A stretch of DNA of 43,477 bases from Ichthyophonus hoferi (GCA_002751075.1 NAOQ01000072.1:1-43477); one strand, 5' to 3'; shown: positions 1 through 12,479, counted from the stretch's first letter. Numbers and translations: made by a program. The notes: generated by a model not told the origin, from the sequence alone.

Positions 1-114
1 TCAGAATGTCCAGCCGACACCAATCAGAGGGGAATGGTAGGCTATGGTTGTGGTACATATATCTATATGCCTATATGTTACTCACCTTTCTATCTATGCA
101 TGCACCTATACGCA

Positions 115-345
115 CCTATACATATACATATCATATACATATACCTATACATATATATATACCTATACATAAACATATACATATACCTATGCCTATACCT
201 ATACCTATACATATACATATACATATACACTTACATATACATATACATATACATTATACATATACATATACATATACACATACATATACATATACACATA
301 CATATACATATACATATACATTATACATATACATATACCTATACA
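115..345. repeat. CATATA/CATACA microsatellite
   Basis: An impure hexanucleotide tract (catata, tatacc and tatacata variants) runs up to the first PIG-M exon seen here, so it probably lies in an intron of that gene. It stays open in more than one frame and would give Tyr/Ile/His repeat peptides. Those are artefacts of the repeat, not genes. The first 60 bases of the window may hold the end of an upstream PIG-M exon, but I could not fit them to the family. Confidence 0.85.
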
Positions 346-431
346 CACCAACCTATTCCAATTTATGCACTTATAAAATTAACACTCTACCTCTTAACCT
401 ATCATATATCTCTCCTTCTCTATATTTGTAG

Positions 432-3400
432 CTATGGCAACGACTTCATCTCCGAAGCTCTAGCATACCACGTCACACGGCGGGATAATCGTCATAATTT
501 CTCACCCTATTTTTATCTTTTATATCTTACACTTGATTCGTCTAGCTCTGCGATCTTGGCTCGATTAGCCTTCCTACCCCAGATTATTCTACTATTGGTT
601 TGCATCTTTCTCCTACAGTCATATATATTAATTGAAGCGTGTAGATTATTGATTATCAATGGTACAACATTTATCTATATTTACTTACGTTGTATTAGAT
701 GTTATGGCATGGTATTAAATTATAATGTATTGTAATATATTTTATTTTATTCTGTTTTATTATATAGTATTGTTTATATTATATTATATTATATTAAATT
801 ATTTTTTATTTCTTTTATTTTCAACGTAGGGACCAATTATAAGCCTACCTTATAAGGGAGTGATATTATAATAAATGGGCGTCTTTTCTATTCAATAATG
901 ACTATGTATAAACACTAATAGTGTTAACAGAGCTATATATAATCCTTAAAAATAAAGATATAAGCGACATTACTTGGTCTATTTGGTTTTAACAATATTT
1001 TATTCCACATAGGTAATTGGATGGCGCTACAGTCACAACCTACCATTGGCTCTGTTTGGCCAAACAGTTGCCTTTGTTGCTTTCAATAAAGTCTGTACAT
1101 CTCAGGTTAGAACCACTTGTGTAATATTCCTCCAATAATCAGTGGGATGGTATTGGTAGAGTATTTGTATTTAGGTTTTCTTCTTAATTCTTTCTGTGTA
1201 TATTTATTTATTTTAGCTTTACGCTATGGTTTTATATAAAGTATAAGTGTGATAATAAGTGTAAGATATATATTCAAGAGAGGAGAAGAGAAGGGAAAAG
1301 TGGAGTAGTTATTGTATGTTATAGGTTATGTGTTATAGGTTATATGTCAGATGAAGGAGATACCGTGTGATGTACACAAAGGCCTTTTGTACACTAAAAG
1401 TGTATATGCTGTCTACATTTTGAATTTCCAATACCATTAATTAATTATAATTTAATTTAACTGCGTGCTATTAGTCCATTGGTAGACTATATTATTACTA
1501 CCTTCCTAGTTAAACATAAAGCATTTTTTTTAAAAAATATACTATTGGTTATAGGCTTATTTATAATTGTATTAAAACTTACCATGGCGTGGATTTATCA
1601 ATATTTCTGATCTTACTCTAATCTATGCCTTTCCCTATAGTACTTTCTCTGGTATCTTTGTTTGTTGCCATTAATCCTACCGGATATAAAAGGTAGCCTT
1701 TCAACCACTCGCTTAATAGTTTTTTCTACTGTATGGATTGCGGCACAAGTAAGTTGTACACCTTTCAAGCCCTTTTATTCTCAGTTGTTCTTTTTTATAT
1801 AAAAAATATTGTTTTATTTGTGTTTTTGTCTTTCCTATCAGTTTTTACATATGCTGTATTGTTAGTTTTACCGTTTTGTAATGGTGATGTGATAGTGTCA
1901 TAAACAAACCATCAAGATATGGTTTAGGATATATCTATGATAGTATGGTAGATGATGAGAGATTCTAGGAATCAACCTGTCTATATATATTTATGTTCCT
2001 ATAGGATATATATCAGCTAGTGTATTTGTAATAGCATGTGTAATTGGTTGGTTAATTTTTTGCTATGTATTCTCCTACAGAATATATAATATTGCAATGA
2101 CTTAATTAATTTTCAATTGTCCTTATGGTACTATATATAACCAAGTTAACTCTGAAGGCTATAAAAATAGCTGATCAGAGTATTGAATATATTAATGGGA
2201 ACTGTTACAACTGTTGTCATGTAATGTCAAAGCTAAAGGGTGTAGAAAGAGAAGCCGTACTGGAGTCTATATTTAATCCAATTAGGTTCTGGCTTTCATC
2301 AATATGATGAAGCGTTTTCATCACTATCAGTAGTGTTTTATGTAGTCCGTGAATGAAACCCACAAATCATTTTAGATACAATACTTTAATGACAGATGTT
2401 CATTCCGAACATTCTCATAGTAATTCTTCTATGATGGGCATACCTCCAAGATGTTGAAGTGTACGACATGCCATTTCCATTAAATTCGGGTGTACGTAAC
2501 CACACGTTGGAAAAAAAAAGTTAAATTTGATGAAATAATTGGAGTATTATGAGAGTCTGACCATATAATATATATATATATAGGTATATGATGGATCGTA
2601 GTACTAGTTATAAATGCGGTTTTTCTCCAACCCAGTTTATTGAGAAAGAATATGAGCTGTCTGACTTAGAGATTACCAAAATTATCTATATCCATATTAA
2701 TCTTAATGGCTTCACTCTTTGTACTTTAGCTTCTCACAATACTTCTTACAAGTCCCTTATTGTGTAGTCAATACATCACCGATGTGTCCAAACACCTAAC
2801 TAAATGCGTAGATTTTCAACCACTGGCAAGCAGGCTGAATTATACTAGTAGGGAAAAGTGTGCATGTGAAACTATGGTTAGAGCCAATGATAAACTGGTT
2901 CAGAAAATGCTATAAATAATTAAAAGCTAATCGCTAAGATGCAAATCTATCCAATTAAAATTACAGTGCATGGTATTGCAATCAAGATTTAAAGTGCAAT
3001 TGGTCCAAATAAAGTAGATCATATATGAAGTCACTGATATTAACTAGCTACATCATAAGACAACATATCGTGTATATTCAGTTTTGAATACAGAAATGAT
3101 ATGGCCATTGATTAATGTAAAGTGTAAAATAGTTTAGCAGCATATATACATAAAGGTTGTTGAGATAAATATGTGATTAGAGCGTTTGCAGTGGCAGTGT
3201 TAAGTAAATGAACAAGAATGATGTTGGTAGGTCTAAAATCACTACTTGCTAATTAGCTAGGACCAATAGCGAAGATTTGACATTAAGATGAACGGCTAAA
3301 CTGACATATGATTAGTCCAATATAATAACCCAGTGCCAGTACCCATCATAAGACTGTAAATCCGTCACAATGCTAACTCTCTATGTGTTGTACAGGGATT

Positions 3401-3542
3401 GTGGCTTTCACAAGGATATGCACTGGAGTTCCTAGGCCAACCTGTTTTTCTATACCTGTGGGCTGCTGGTCTAGTGCTTCTTGTGGTTCATACATGGTTG
3501 TTGAGTTCCATTCTACTAGCTGCTAAGATACCTAATCGATAG
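432..3542 (+). CDS. PIGM: GPI mannosyltransferase I (PIG-M/Gpi14), C-terminal part, 4 exons
   Basis: ER multi-pass enzyme that transfers the first mannose from dolichol-phosphate-mannose to GlcN-PI in GPI-anchor synthesis. Exons 432-597, 1013-1105, 1641-1748 and 3396-3542 (stop TAG) join in phase. The first exon carries [20 protein letters not shown], close to the human PIG-M signature [20 protein letters not shown]. The second ends in AFNKVCTSQ and the third starts [11 protein letters not shown], both family signatures that sit side by side in human PIG-M. From FLPQ to FNKV the spacing equals the human one (32 residues), which fixes the first donor at 597/598. The last exon has two hydrophobic segments and ends AAKIPNR. 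About 140 residues are visible. The N-terminal half with the catalytic DXD motif lies left of the window. Introns are 415, 535 and 1647 bases. The second contains a dispersed repeat just before exon 3. Confidence 0.92.
1370..1620 (+). repeat. dispersed repeat R2, copy 1 (in PIG-M intron 2)
   Basis: Shares an ordered set of blocks with 24750-25095, 25865-26065 and 35075-35435: a 'gtgtatatgctgtctac' block, a 'ccaattataat'-like block, 'ccattggtagactat', a 'taaa...taaatcatt'-like block and a final 'atttatcaat' block. It ends about 20 bases before the splice acceptor of PIG-M exon 3. I see no coding capacity. The similarity is by eye and patchy, so the ends are approximate. Confidence 0.5.
1749..3395 (+). 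other. PIG-M intron 3, long and repeat-like
   Basis: This 1647-base intron starts with a strong GTAAGT donor and ends TACAG. It is much longer than the other PIG-M introns here. It holds AT-rich sequence, a short 'tatatatatata' run near 2570 and one 60-codon open frame (2125-2307) with no family resemblance and no splice role. No RNA gene or intact element was recognised. Old insertions probably explain its length. Confidence 0.6.
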
Positions 3543-3601
3543 ATATTAGTTGGAAATTAGTCATATATGCTTGTAAATATGTATGTATGTATGTATGTAT
3601 G

Positions 3602-3867
3602 TGTCAAATATAGCTACATAAGCAACATAGGCAAAGTAACTATCGTATCCGTTATAATTTTCTAATTAATTAATGCCGGGTTCTGAAATTTTCTATATAT
3701 ATAAAAGTGGCTATATTTGGAACGTATAAAAATGTTCTGTCTCAGAGAGATTAAGGACTCGTGAGTCTGTAGTGATACTGAATAAAGGCTATCCAGTTTT
3801 TATTTTACATTCTTTGCTTGCAACAGTCGACTGCTACCCAGCACATGGATGAGATAATTACTGTACA
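3602..3867 (+). mobile_element. Solo LTR-like copy A
   Basis: LTR-retrotransposon-type terminal repeat of about 266 bases. It starts TGTCAAATATAGCTA and ends ATTACTGTACA (TG...CA ends). A TATA-like 'tatataaaag' lies near 3702 and a poly(A)-signal-like 'gaataaagg' near 3780, in the order of U3, R and U5. It matches 24052-24304 over its whole length and 34700-34938 over most of it. No internal gag/pol region follows, so it looks like a solo, decayed fossil. It sits at the end of a (TGTA)n tract, so no target duplication can be judged. The superfamily (Copia or Gypsy) is not determinable. Confidence 0.6.
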
Positions 3868-4479
3868 TGTGACCCTCCCACCACGAGATGGTTGAAAGGC
3901 CGATATTGTTGATGTTATTATGTTTGAATCTCAATTATCACTATACAGAAATTCTTCTGGCACCTAGCTCTATCACAAAGTTTACTTATTATGTAGTAAT
4001 ACTTCACTGGCATATTAGGGTTACAGATCCGCTGAATTGACTGAGGACTGAAATAAATAATAATAAAACATGAAAATCTGCATATCCTTTTGTTTTTATA
4101 TTCACATATGTTTAAGAATGTGCATAAGTGAAAATGTCAAATAAAATGAATTTTTTGTTAAGTTTTGTAAGATAATGCAGGGACTATACTTTTCACGGAT
4201 CGTTATTTTAATGCACTCCTATAATATTTATCGTGTTAGTGTTATTATATTCAACTGTCAAAAACAACAGATATTGCCTACAAACCTTATGATTGGTTTC
4301 GGCCAAGATTTTATCTGTGAATACAAATTGATGTGCGATTCCATAATAGTTAAAAAGGAGATTCCACAAAAACAACCCCGCCAGTATTTTGACTTCCCAT
4401 TGATCTTCTATGTAATTTTCCTTTCGGACTTCAAAAAGTATTACTATTTTTGGGTGACCGATAACTTGGAATGAACAAG

Positions 4480-4930
4480 TAGTTTAGATTGATTTATCAA
4501 TGCAAAGTTTGCAAGCACTTACATTTGATAATGGATTGGCTTATGAGTTATACAAAATTTCACAAGATTCTTGAGATAAGATTAGACAATGTTATTGGGC
4601 CTCAGTAATCTTTTGTTAGGGTTTATTATCCAATAATAATCTAGCTATTGCATCATGCACGGGGGTTACCCATAAATAAACCTTCAAAAATCGAAAAAAT
4701 GTAGAAGAAAGCAGAAACAAAGGCTCCGTCACACAGGCATATGTGACAACCTACATGCCTATGCACGTACAATATCGTTATAGGCAAATGCGAATATGTT
4801 CTACAAAACTTTGTATTCATTTATTATTTGTTAAACAATATCATAGTATATTTATATGTCTAGTCCTACAATATCCAACTGACGACCCCGAGGCCTGTGG
4901 ACCAGTCACTTAGATCCACCGCAAATTCCT
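4480..4930 (+). repeat. Decayed repeat block, homologous to 25150-25850
   Basis: Ordered matches to 25150-25850: 'tgcaagcacttacatt', 'gagataagatt', a stretch ending 'aaactttgtattcattta' and 'accccgaggcctgtggaccagtc'. Copy B has 'tgcaagcactcacatt', 'gagataggatc', 'aatactttgtatttaatta' and 'accccgacagctgtggacaagtc'. Just upstream, 4175-4474 is a 99-codon open frame from ATG. Its composition is not simple repeat, but I recognise no family in it. Both may be remains of one mobile element of unknown class. Confidence 0.45.
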
Positions 4931-5028
4931 ATCCTTATCAGTATTCGTAAGCATTCCGCTTATAAGGCAGAGTATTGAAGAAGTCTTTCTGCAATGCATA
5001 AATATTTCCTTGTAAATTGTTGTGACTG

Positions 5029-5545
5029 CTACGCTACAGTGGTAATAATAATGTCTACAATTCCTAATTAGGTCTACACTTGAATGTTAGCTTATACTAG
5101 CAAGCATAATCTTCAGCTACATAAGTAAACCTTATATTTTGTCAAATTGGCCCTTTCTGTATTGCACGAAGATCTCTTTAATACCCTACTTTATAAGCGG
5201 ACTTCAACCTGATAATTATATATAGACACCAGTACTATAAATAAATCTTACATTGTCTGATTTCTTGCATGAGGTAAGACCCGGAATTTTTGCAACTGCT
5301 ACAGTGGTAATAATATTGTCTACAATTCCTAATTGGGTTTACACTTGAATGTTAGTTTATACTAGCAAGCATAATCTTCAGCTACATAAGTAAACCTTAT
5401 ATTTTATCAAATTGGCCCTTTCTGTATTGCACAAAGATTTCTTTAATACCCTGCTTGATAAGCGGACTTCAACCTGATAATTATATATAGATACCAGTAC
5501 TCTAAATAAATCTTACATTTTCAAATTTTTTGCATGAAATAAGAG
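5029..5545 (+). repeat. Tandem duplication, about 265-base unit, two copies
   Basis: Copy 1 (about 5029-5293) and copy 2 (about 5294-5545) are near-identical over most of their length. They share 'ctacagtggtaataat', 'cacttgaatgttag', 'cataatcttcagctacata', 'aaattggccctttctgtatt', 'gcggacttcaacctgataat' and a closing 'aataaatcttacat' plus 'ttgcatga'. 'ctacagtgg' begins at 5034 and again at 5299, giving a 265-base period. A TATA-like segment followed by AATAAA in each unit recalls LTR organisation, so this could be two tandem LTRs of another family. The nature is unresolved. Confidence 0.85.
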
Positions 5546-7069
5546 CTGGTCTCTACCAATATAAGTACAGTTATTACATACTTAATAAATAACTAAGTAA
5601 TGAGTAAATACATAAATAAATAAGCAAATGAGTTTCTTAAATTAAACCAATTATGCAGCAATGGTCCATGTAGGAGGGACCAATTGAACTTGTCAATTTT
5701 GATGCATTGGTTGTCTTGGTATTTGAAATATATTACATAGTATGATTATAACTGATAATAATCAATCGATGGGTCCGGGTTTAAATTTGTCGTATCTGTA
5801 GCTTCTTGCACCAACTATCACTTGTGAGCTGTCAGATATGAAATTATCTTCTTATTGTGGCTAAAACCTTATCATTGATATATGAGCATTCATAGTGATA
5901 TCTCTGAAGCATATTTAAGGTATTTTAGTTTAATACATGTTAAAGCGATAATAAATCTTATAAGACAAGATTGTTTTAAGTTAAGTGTTCAGGTATGATA
6001 GCCTGTGGTTCATATGCATGGGTAAAGCCCCATATTGGTACATGGGCAAACTCTAAGTGAAACCATAGAGTTAGAGGTACTAACATTGTATAGGAACATC
6101 CTCTTACAATGTGAGCATAAGCATAAGTCCAATACATAGCTACTCATTAGAACCATAATAAGTAGCCGTTGGTCAGTCACTTAGACTGTAACTATATAAC
6201 CAAAATTCTAATCTGTATCAGGAACCAAAAAATAAAAATAAAAATAAATACTGTGTAAGCTCACGGTGAAAATAGGCATTTTTTAATATAAGATATGATT
6301 AGAATCTGAATGCTAAGCTATTATGAAGATAAGGTTACCAAAACCTAAAATTTAATCTAATCTCATCACCTATGGGAAGAAAGTGAAAGTTTCATTCTCT
6401 TCCAGCTGTAAAGTAATACCTTTTTTAGACTTACTTCTACCCTAGGAGATTCTACTCTTGACTCAAGCTCAAGTGATACATTTAGATTGATATAAGCTCC
6501 GAGGACTTAGCTTCTTTTGATCCACTTTATTAAAAGTTTCGCAGTAAAAATAGAATTATTATTATTTATACATGCGAAGAGATCTTTCAGTTTTCCACTA
6601 GCTTTCCTAAACAAACCAGCAACCATTCCATGGTAGCAGAGGAATGGTCATATCTATGATAATGTAATAATAGCTAGTTTACAAACTCACTATCATTCAT
6701 CTAGCTCTCAACATCTGCAGGTGGTTCATGATTACGCATCAGCCTATCTCTGCTGCTGAACTTACAGACAGACATCAAAGGAAATATTTTATAGATGTAA
6801 ACAAAGCAGATTATCTGATTTGGATCTCTCATATTACTTTTATATTTTACTACCTCTTCATTCATACAATATCTAAGAAAGTTTAGAAGTATCCATGTTT
6901 CAGCTTTAATACTCACACAACAAACTTACTATTGGATCTTTTCTCAAACATCAAATTATTTTTAAATGCATACCTAATATCAGACTATAATGCATCATAA
7001 CCACAGCCAAACCTCTCTGTACTTCTTCCCTCTTTCTCATACATAACTATAAACTAAGTGAAGCTAAAA
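5546..7069. other. Intergenic, nothing recognised
   Basis: AT-rich spacer 3' of the minus-strand 283-residue gene. A 71-codon open frame on the minus strand (6701-6916) is of a length expected by chance at this base composition and resembles no family. A block near 6165-6235 ('ggtcagtcacttagac') resembles part of the repeat at 4895-4920. No RNA genes seen. Confidence 0.5.
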
Positions 7070-9061
7070 TTAACTATGACCTCCTCGCTGTATATTCTCT
7101 AAATGCAATTGACGGAGATAACTGTTTACATTTCGGTAATGCTCATTTGAGAGTGGCTCCATATTCAAGTGCGTGGCAGGGCTACTGGTTTCAGTCAAAC
7201 CTTGTGCCTGTGTGTTGTTGTAATTATAACCATGATGGGGGTCATGGAATTCAGAAAGATTTGTACTTTTTTGTGGGTCCTGTTGCTGCTGTTGCTCATT
7301 GGAGCCCACGCTATTATTGTTATTTCTTTCCTCTTGTTCACTTCGTTTCTGTGCCAGTATTAAGTAATTTTCATAGTTTCTCTCCATATGGTGCCATCTC
7401 TCCTTTAGCTGTGCTTCATACATATTCATGAGGACTACATTATCATGTCTATTCAAGTTTTTACCGTCACGGATATTAAGATCCTCAAATTGTTTCTGAT
7501 TGATCTGTGGATATTTTTGATGCAATTCTTGATTGTGTTGATAGCCATGTTGATTTGGATCCATATACATGCCAGGAAACTGCTGATTCGAATTATAATT
7601 GTGTATGTTTTCTTCTAATTTAGAGTTTTGGAGGGGATCAACTACTGTAGATCGGGGGGTACAGCTAAAACGGGCTGCATTGCTGTCAACAGCGGTAGAA
7701 TTGGAGCTCTGTTATGGTGATTGATAAATAGATGTTCATGCATAAAGGGTAACTGCATCTTTTTACAATTGAGTTTTAGGGTAAGTAGTGTATATGAGAT
7801 ATGAGAGACAAGCAGGGGAGAAGAAAGATATAAAAGATGTCAGAGGAAAATAAAAAATAAAAAATTGGGTATACTTTAGTTGTGAACAATAGGGCAGGAT
7901 AGAGTAGATGAGAAAGGGAAACACAGGCCTACCTGATATAGACTCGTCTCTAGCATTTGATCCCTGCAGTATTGTAGCAATGTTATGTGAGTAATGAATG
8001 ATACATGCACACATCATAGCCAAATTAAAATTCTACAGTTCGGAAAGCCTAAAAGGAACAATGATAAGACCTCTGAGAGAGAAATGAAAGGATAAAACGT
8101 AATGTGTCATGGGAAACAAAAGAAGTTGAAGTTGACTAGACAGTAAATGCATATATGTATGTATATATGTATGTATGTATATGCACAGATGCCTATATAT
8201 ACACACATAATAGGTATCAAGAGCTTGTACTCAACATCTGCTGTTGATGCTCCGATAGATATTACAGGTGTCGCAATTTTTGTTTAATTTACCAACAAGG
8301 CAATACATGAAGTGTCATTTTCAATTTCAGATGATTCAAAAATCAACTCATTTACATCAAGTTTTAATCATTGGCTATCTACTAAATTTAAAATATAATA
8401 AGCATGTATTACATAAAACCATCAAATTCATTAATTTTAATTGCTTATGATGACTATATAATATTTATCTTTGATATTAACCCGTTGCTGCCAATTTCAG
8501 CATATGTAGTAAATATCACACACCTGAATCTTTTTGTCATTCTTTCTTCATTGTTATCCTCCATGATGTCATCCATGTTGTCATAGGGTCGTTTGCTGCA
8601 AGGAAAAACGATATATCTGGTCAAATAAAACCCGAGTACAAATTTTATCAAACATACTCGTATATCATTCTTTTACATCTGTGCCAGATAGAAATAGGAA
8701 CAAAGACATTTTCCTTCTCTCATACAAATAAATAATATATCATATTATAATGTAGCACATTATAATATAGTATAACACACTACAATACAGTATAATAAAA
8801 CATAGCATTATATGATAAAATATAATATATGTAATATATAATGGTATGGTATTATATCATATTGTATAGTATAGTATAACATTGCAATACAGCATAGTAT
8901 AACATAGTGTCATATAGCATAATAAAATATAATGATTAACATGATGTATACCCAATAGATAGTTCAGCAAAAGAATTTCTGAGATGAGGGGAGTCCTTTG
9001 CATAACCATCCCTTGCCACTTCGTGTGTCCTATCGGACCCTTTCTGCCAGGTTGGCTCCAT
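7070..9061 (-). CDS. Gln/Asn-rich protein of unknown function, 4 exons, 283 aa
   Basis: Exons in transcription order: 9061-8952, 8595-8524, 7963-7933 and 7708-7070. Phases 2, 2 and 0 match at every join, and all introns have GT donors and CAG acceptors. The start is ATG at 9061, with an in-frame TGA four codons upstream. The protein starts MEPTWQKGSDRTHEV. It has an acidic segment flanked by basic pairs (KRP at 38-40, MEDNNEE at 48-54, KR at 58-59), a charged probably helical stretch at about 165-200 (YEAQLKERWHHMERNYENY) and Asn and Gln runs at 200-215. It ends RGGHS. There is no signal peptide, membrane segment or recognised domain. The composition recalls low-complexity nuclear or transcription-associated proteins, which is only inference. 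The third exon is just 31 bases. Confidence 0.75.
8735..8940. repeat. Degenerate 'atagtataacat' AT satellite
   Basis: Irregular repeats of 'atagtataa', 'ataatatagtataacac' and similar fill most of the first intron of the 283-residue gene (intron 8596-8951). No function suggested. Confidence 0.7.
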
Positions 9062-11550
9062 TCTAGGTGTTCAGAGAAGAGAAAGTTGAGGGTAATAGCC
9101 GGAATGAGTCTGTTCTACACACCACCACATTTATTCCTCCAGCCTCTTGTCTCACGTTTTGATTTATGATCTCATTCACTCATCTGCATGCAGCAAAGAA
9201 TTTGGACTCTTACTCTATAAAGTTTTAATATTTGTGCCCTTGTATAGCTTCATTTATACTCACCAATTATTTGTTAGAATGACATCGATTATACTTGGTT
9301 ATATAAGTTGTAAAACATCTCATATCTCAGAATAAAAATATTATCTTACTCAAAATATAGTAATAATGGTAATAAGAATTCCATTGCTAGCATCTTTTCA
9401 TCCAGATGTTCTTTTATTATTTTATTACGCCTTCTCCACTTTCTTTCTATTTATTAACATTACCATTCCTTAATATGTTTCTTTTCCTCTCTCTCTTTCT
9501 CGCCTTGTTTCTCAACCAATTTCTCGTTTCTAGTCTTTACTTTCTCTCTTCTTTTCCTTCTTTTTATCTTCATCATACTAGTAATTAAACAATTACATGT
9601 ACTTCTGCTTACTATCCAAAATAACATCAGCTAACACTACAACAGCTATATAGTCCATTTTACAAGTGCATATAAACAGGTTACAGGTAGGTTGCGATGC
9701 ACACAGCCATATAGTCATAATCTTTGTTAATAAATTCAACGTAATGTGTGTCCAGGTAAAACTTAGGTTCTTTGGTGAAAAATATTCTATTAACCGATGA
9801 CTGCCAGTTATACCTCCTACAAACTGTTAAAAACCTCTAAAAACTGTATAAAGCATATATTGCTCCAGGTAATCCTGGACAACCATTATCAATATAAATA
9901 ATTCCACTGTAATCACTGGCAAACGTGGATTATTTAGTGCCTCCCATTGAAAAAGGGCCCACGACCTTCTACGTAAATCTCTCCTTTAACGCTGAGTAGA
10001 TGGACAACCCGCTTGCAAGGGCAGAGTTATCCGTAATCTTCCCCCTTATGGGTACAGATGTAAATAGATATAAATAGAATGAAGGCAATGCAGGACTGCA
10101 CGACCTCAAAGTTACCTTTATACAGGTCTAAGGCTTGTTAACGGCATACGAATAACCATGCTGAATAACATGTAGAAAAAAGGAAAGGAAAGCTTGCAGT
10201 ATAATAATATTTATTGTTGTACAACTGTAGGTGGAGAGCATGCCAATGTGTAATAATGAATGTATAACACCAATCACCTATCCGATTGGAAATAAGGCAA
10301 TCCGTTTAACTCAAATATACACCAATAGAATAACATGGATCTGACTACAGGATAAATATAACCAATCATTAATTAGTATGTACTGATCTATCGATTGATT
10401 ATGTCAAGGCTTGACTTGAAAACAACGTATCATATACATAATATACATATAAAGGTCACACAGATAGGAAAACCTCACCGTAATCAGTCTCAGAGGTTCT
10501 ATATAAAACGTAAGTAACTCTATCAATACAAACCTTATCAAAGAATTATACCAACTACTAACTATTTTCACCCTACTACCATAGATTATTGCCTCATAAC
10601 TCTCTGGATTCGGAAAGGATTTAGACCTGTACTCCATACGCCAAGTGTTACTGATTGGTTAAGTAAATCATTTTGAAGGTTTACTATTACATATCCAAGT
10701 TAACTGTGAAATGCTCTTAGAAAAAAACATATAAAGGCTGTATAAATAGGTGCATTTAGTTGATAAGTTTTTGCACCGTCACAGTCAATTTTTTTTCCTA
10801 GGCCCCCAAAGGGTTTCTGTACAGATGGTGACGAATATTATATGCAATGCATGGAGCATGGGACAACGTAACTATTAACAGCATCTTTTCAATTTAAAAT
10901 TTATTTTTATTTATTTTTATATTATTGTTTTGTTGAAACTTTGCCTGTAGTTTAACTGTGAAAGATCAGAGGTCCAGGCATTCATATTTTATTCAAAATT
11001 AACTTGCAATAACAGATATCTAAAAATATTCAAGCAACTTCACACAGATTGGCCAAAAAATGTGGTTTTCTGTGCACTGGCAAACATTGATGAATTTGTT
11101 TTGAAGATATAAGATAAGATCTGTTAAGATCTGCTGACAAACAAATGTTCCTTAAAATATGTAATTAGAAAATAGCTAGCTTAGTTAAATCAATATCAAT
11201 AAATGTGAGTTTAATTTTTTTATATATGCGATGTATCATGTTGCATTTTAATAGTGCATAGATCATACTTACTGAGCAAGTTGAATCTTTGAATCTCTAC
11301 CAATCTTGGTAAAGTTACCTAGACTTTGATAATGTGCTTGATCGGCATCACTGCTTAGTCACGCTAATATCCAAGAAAGTTAATTACTTTTATTGGATTA
11401 GTAAAATTACTATTTATTTATTATGCGATATTATATTGTAAAAATTTAAGGGCATAAAAAAAGATCTGCCCGTGACAAGGCCAATTCACGGAAATAGTTG
11501 GTATATATTTTTAGTTTGTTTTATATTTCGATTCTCTACTTAACATTACC
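9062..11550. other. Intergenic, no gene recognised
   Basis: Holds the upstream region of the minus-strand gene and AT-rich spacer. A pyrimidine-rich stretch at 9400-9570 keeps a 60-codon Phe/Leu-rich frame open, as expected from composition. A more GC-rich patch at 9900-10030 has no open frame or RNA fold that I recognise. Part of it ('cccgcttgcaagggcagag') is loosely like 4955-4970, so it may be old repeat. Confidence 0.5.
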
Positions 11551-11690
11551 CTAAGTATAAACAACTTTATACTGTGAAACTGTGAATGGTTCATTAAATC
11601 AAATATGGGTTATTTGATAATACCTATTGGATAACATAGCCGTAGTAATTTTAGAGCTAATGCATGCGAAACCCGACTTTTGGAAAGCTG
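11551..11690 (+). pseudogene. 18S rRNA fragment (5' domain), decayed
   Basis: About 140 bases match the 5' domain of eukaryotic small-subunit rRNA in order: CTAAGTATAAACAACTTTAT, CTGTGAAACTGTGAATGGTT, CATTAAATCA, TTATTTGATAATACCT, GGATAACATAGCCGTAGTAA, TTTTAGAGCTAATGCATGCG and ACCCGACTTTTGGAAAG. In yeast the piece would fall at roughly nucleotides 55-200. Near-universal positions are altered (GCGAATGGCTC reads GTGAATGGTTC; TTCTAGAGCTAATACATG reads TTTTAGAGCTAATGCATG), mostly as C-to-T or A/G transitions. No convincing 18S sequence precedes or follows. It is therefore an isolated pseudogene fragment, not a functional rDNA unit. Confidence 0.85.
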
Positions 11691-12479
11691 CTTTATAATA
11701 TATATGGAATAATAGCTACAACACATTGAAATCCACCAACATGCCGGCAGTTTCTGAACGATAAACCATGTTTATATGCTCCTGTATTTCGGCAGTATGT
11801 GTTTTGTATATTATTTTCATATTCTGAACTATGCCACATAATTGAACCTAACGAAGATTATGCAGTTGGCTGATCACCTTTATTAATACTATCTGGAAGA
11901 TCCCCACTCAATCCGGAGTTATTTCATTCGCTAATATACTTGGTTAATAAATCCAATACACTGCCTTCAATTTCATTAGCAGTTAAAAATATGGGGTAAC
12001 TTTATTTATTATAAATATCTTATAGAGTTGAATGTGAATTGTTCTAAAGCGTTAAGACTTCAATAAAAATATCTATATACTTGGTGTAAACAGTAGGTAT
12101 CTCAATTATGGATAGAAAAATACAATAAAAAAGAGATGAGGTTACGAGAAAGAGGGCGCAAATATGTAGGACATGTATAAGAAAGAAATACCAATAAAGA
12201 CAACAGATATCACACACCCAATAAAATTTATTATCGCTGCCAAATTCCATTCTGTAATTGCAGGTGACTATCGCATGGAGTGTACGATTTTAGTATATAG
12301 TATAATTCCAAAAAATCTAAAGACAAAATGGATTATAAAGTGGTATAGTCAATCCTTAAGTACAAAGTGATCTAAATTACACCATTAGTAGCTGATATTA
12401 ATCTATTGTAATTACCAATTCCACAAGGTACAATTTCTATTAACACCTCTACCTACTGTGTTCACATACCAGAAAGATG

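Noticed and set aside
1-60. Upstream PIG-M exon ending at 'ggaatg|gtaggc'
   Set aside because: The phase can be matched, but the encoded residues ([11 protein letters not shown]) do not resemble the hydrophobic segment the family has there.
6-735. Long Tyr/Ile/His open frames across the CATATA tract
   Set aside because: They come from a microsatellite. Only the part from 432 onward is real coding sequence (PIG-M), and it enters through a splice acceptor.
3900-3960. Possible tRNA T-arm ('gtttgaatctc')
   Set aside because: No acceptor stem, D-arm or anticodon arm can be built around it. No tRNA was found anywhere in the window.
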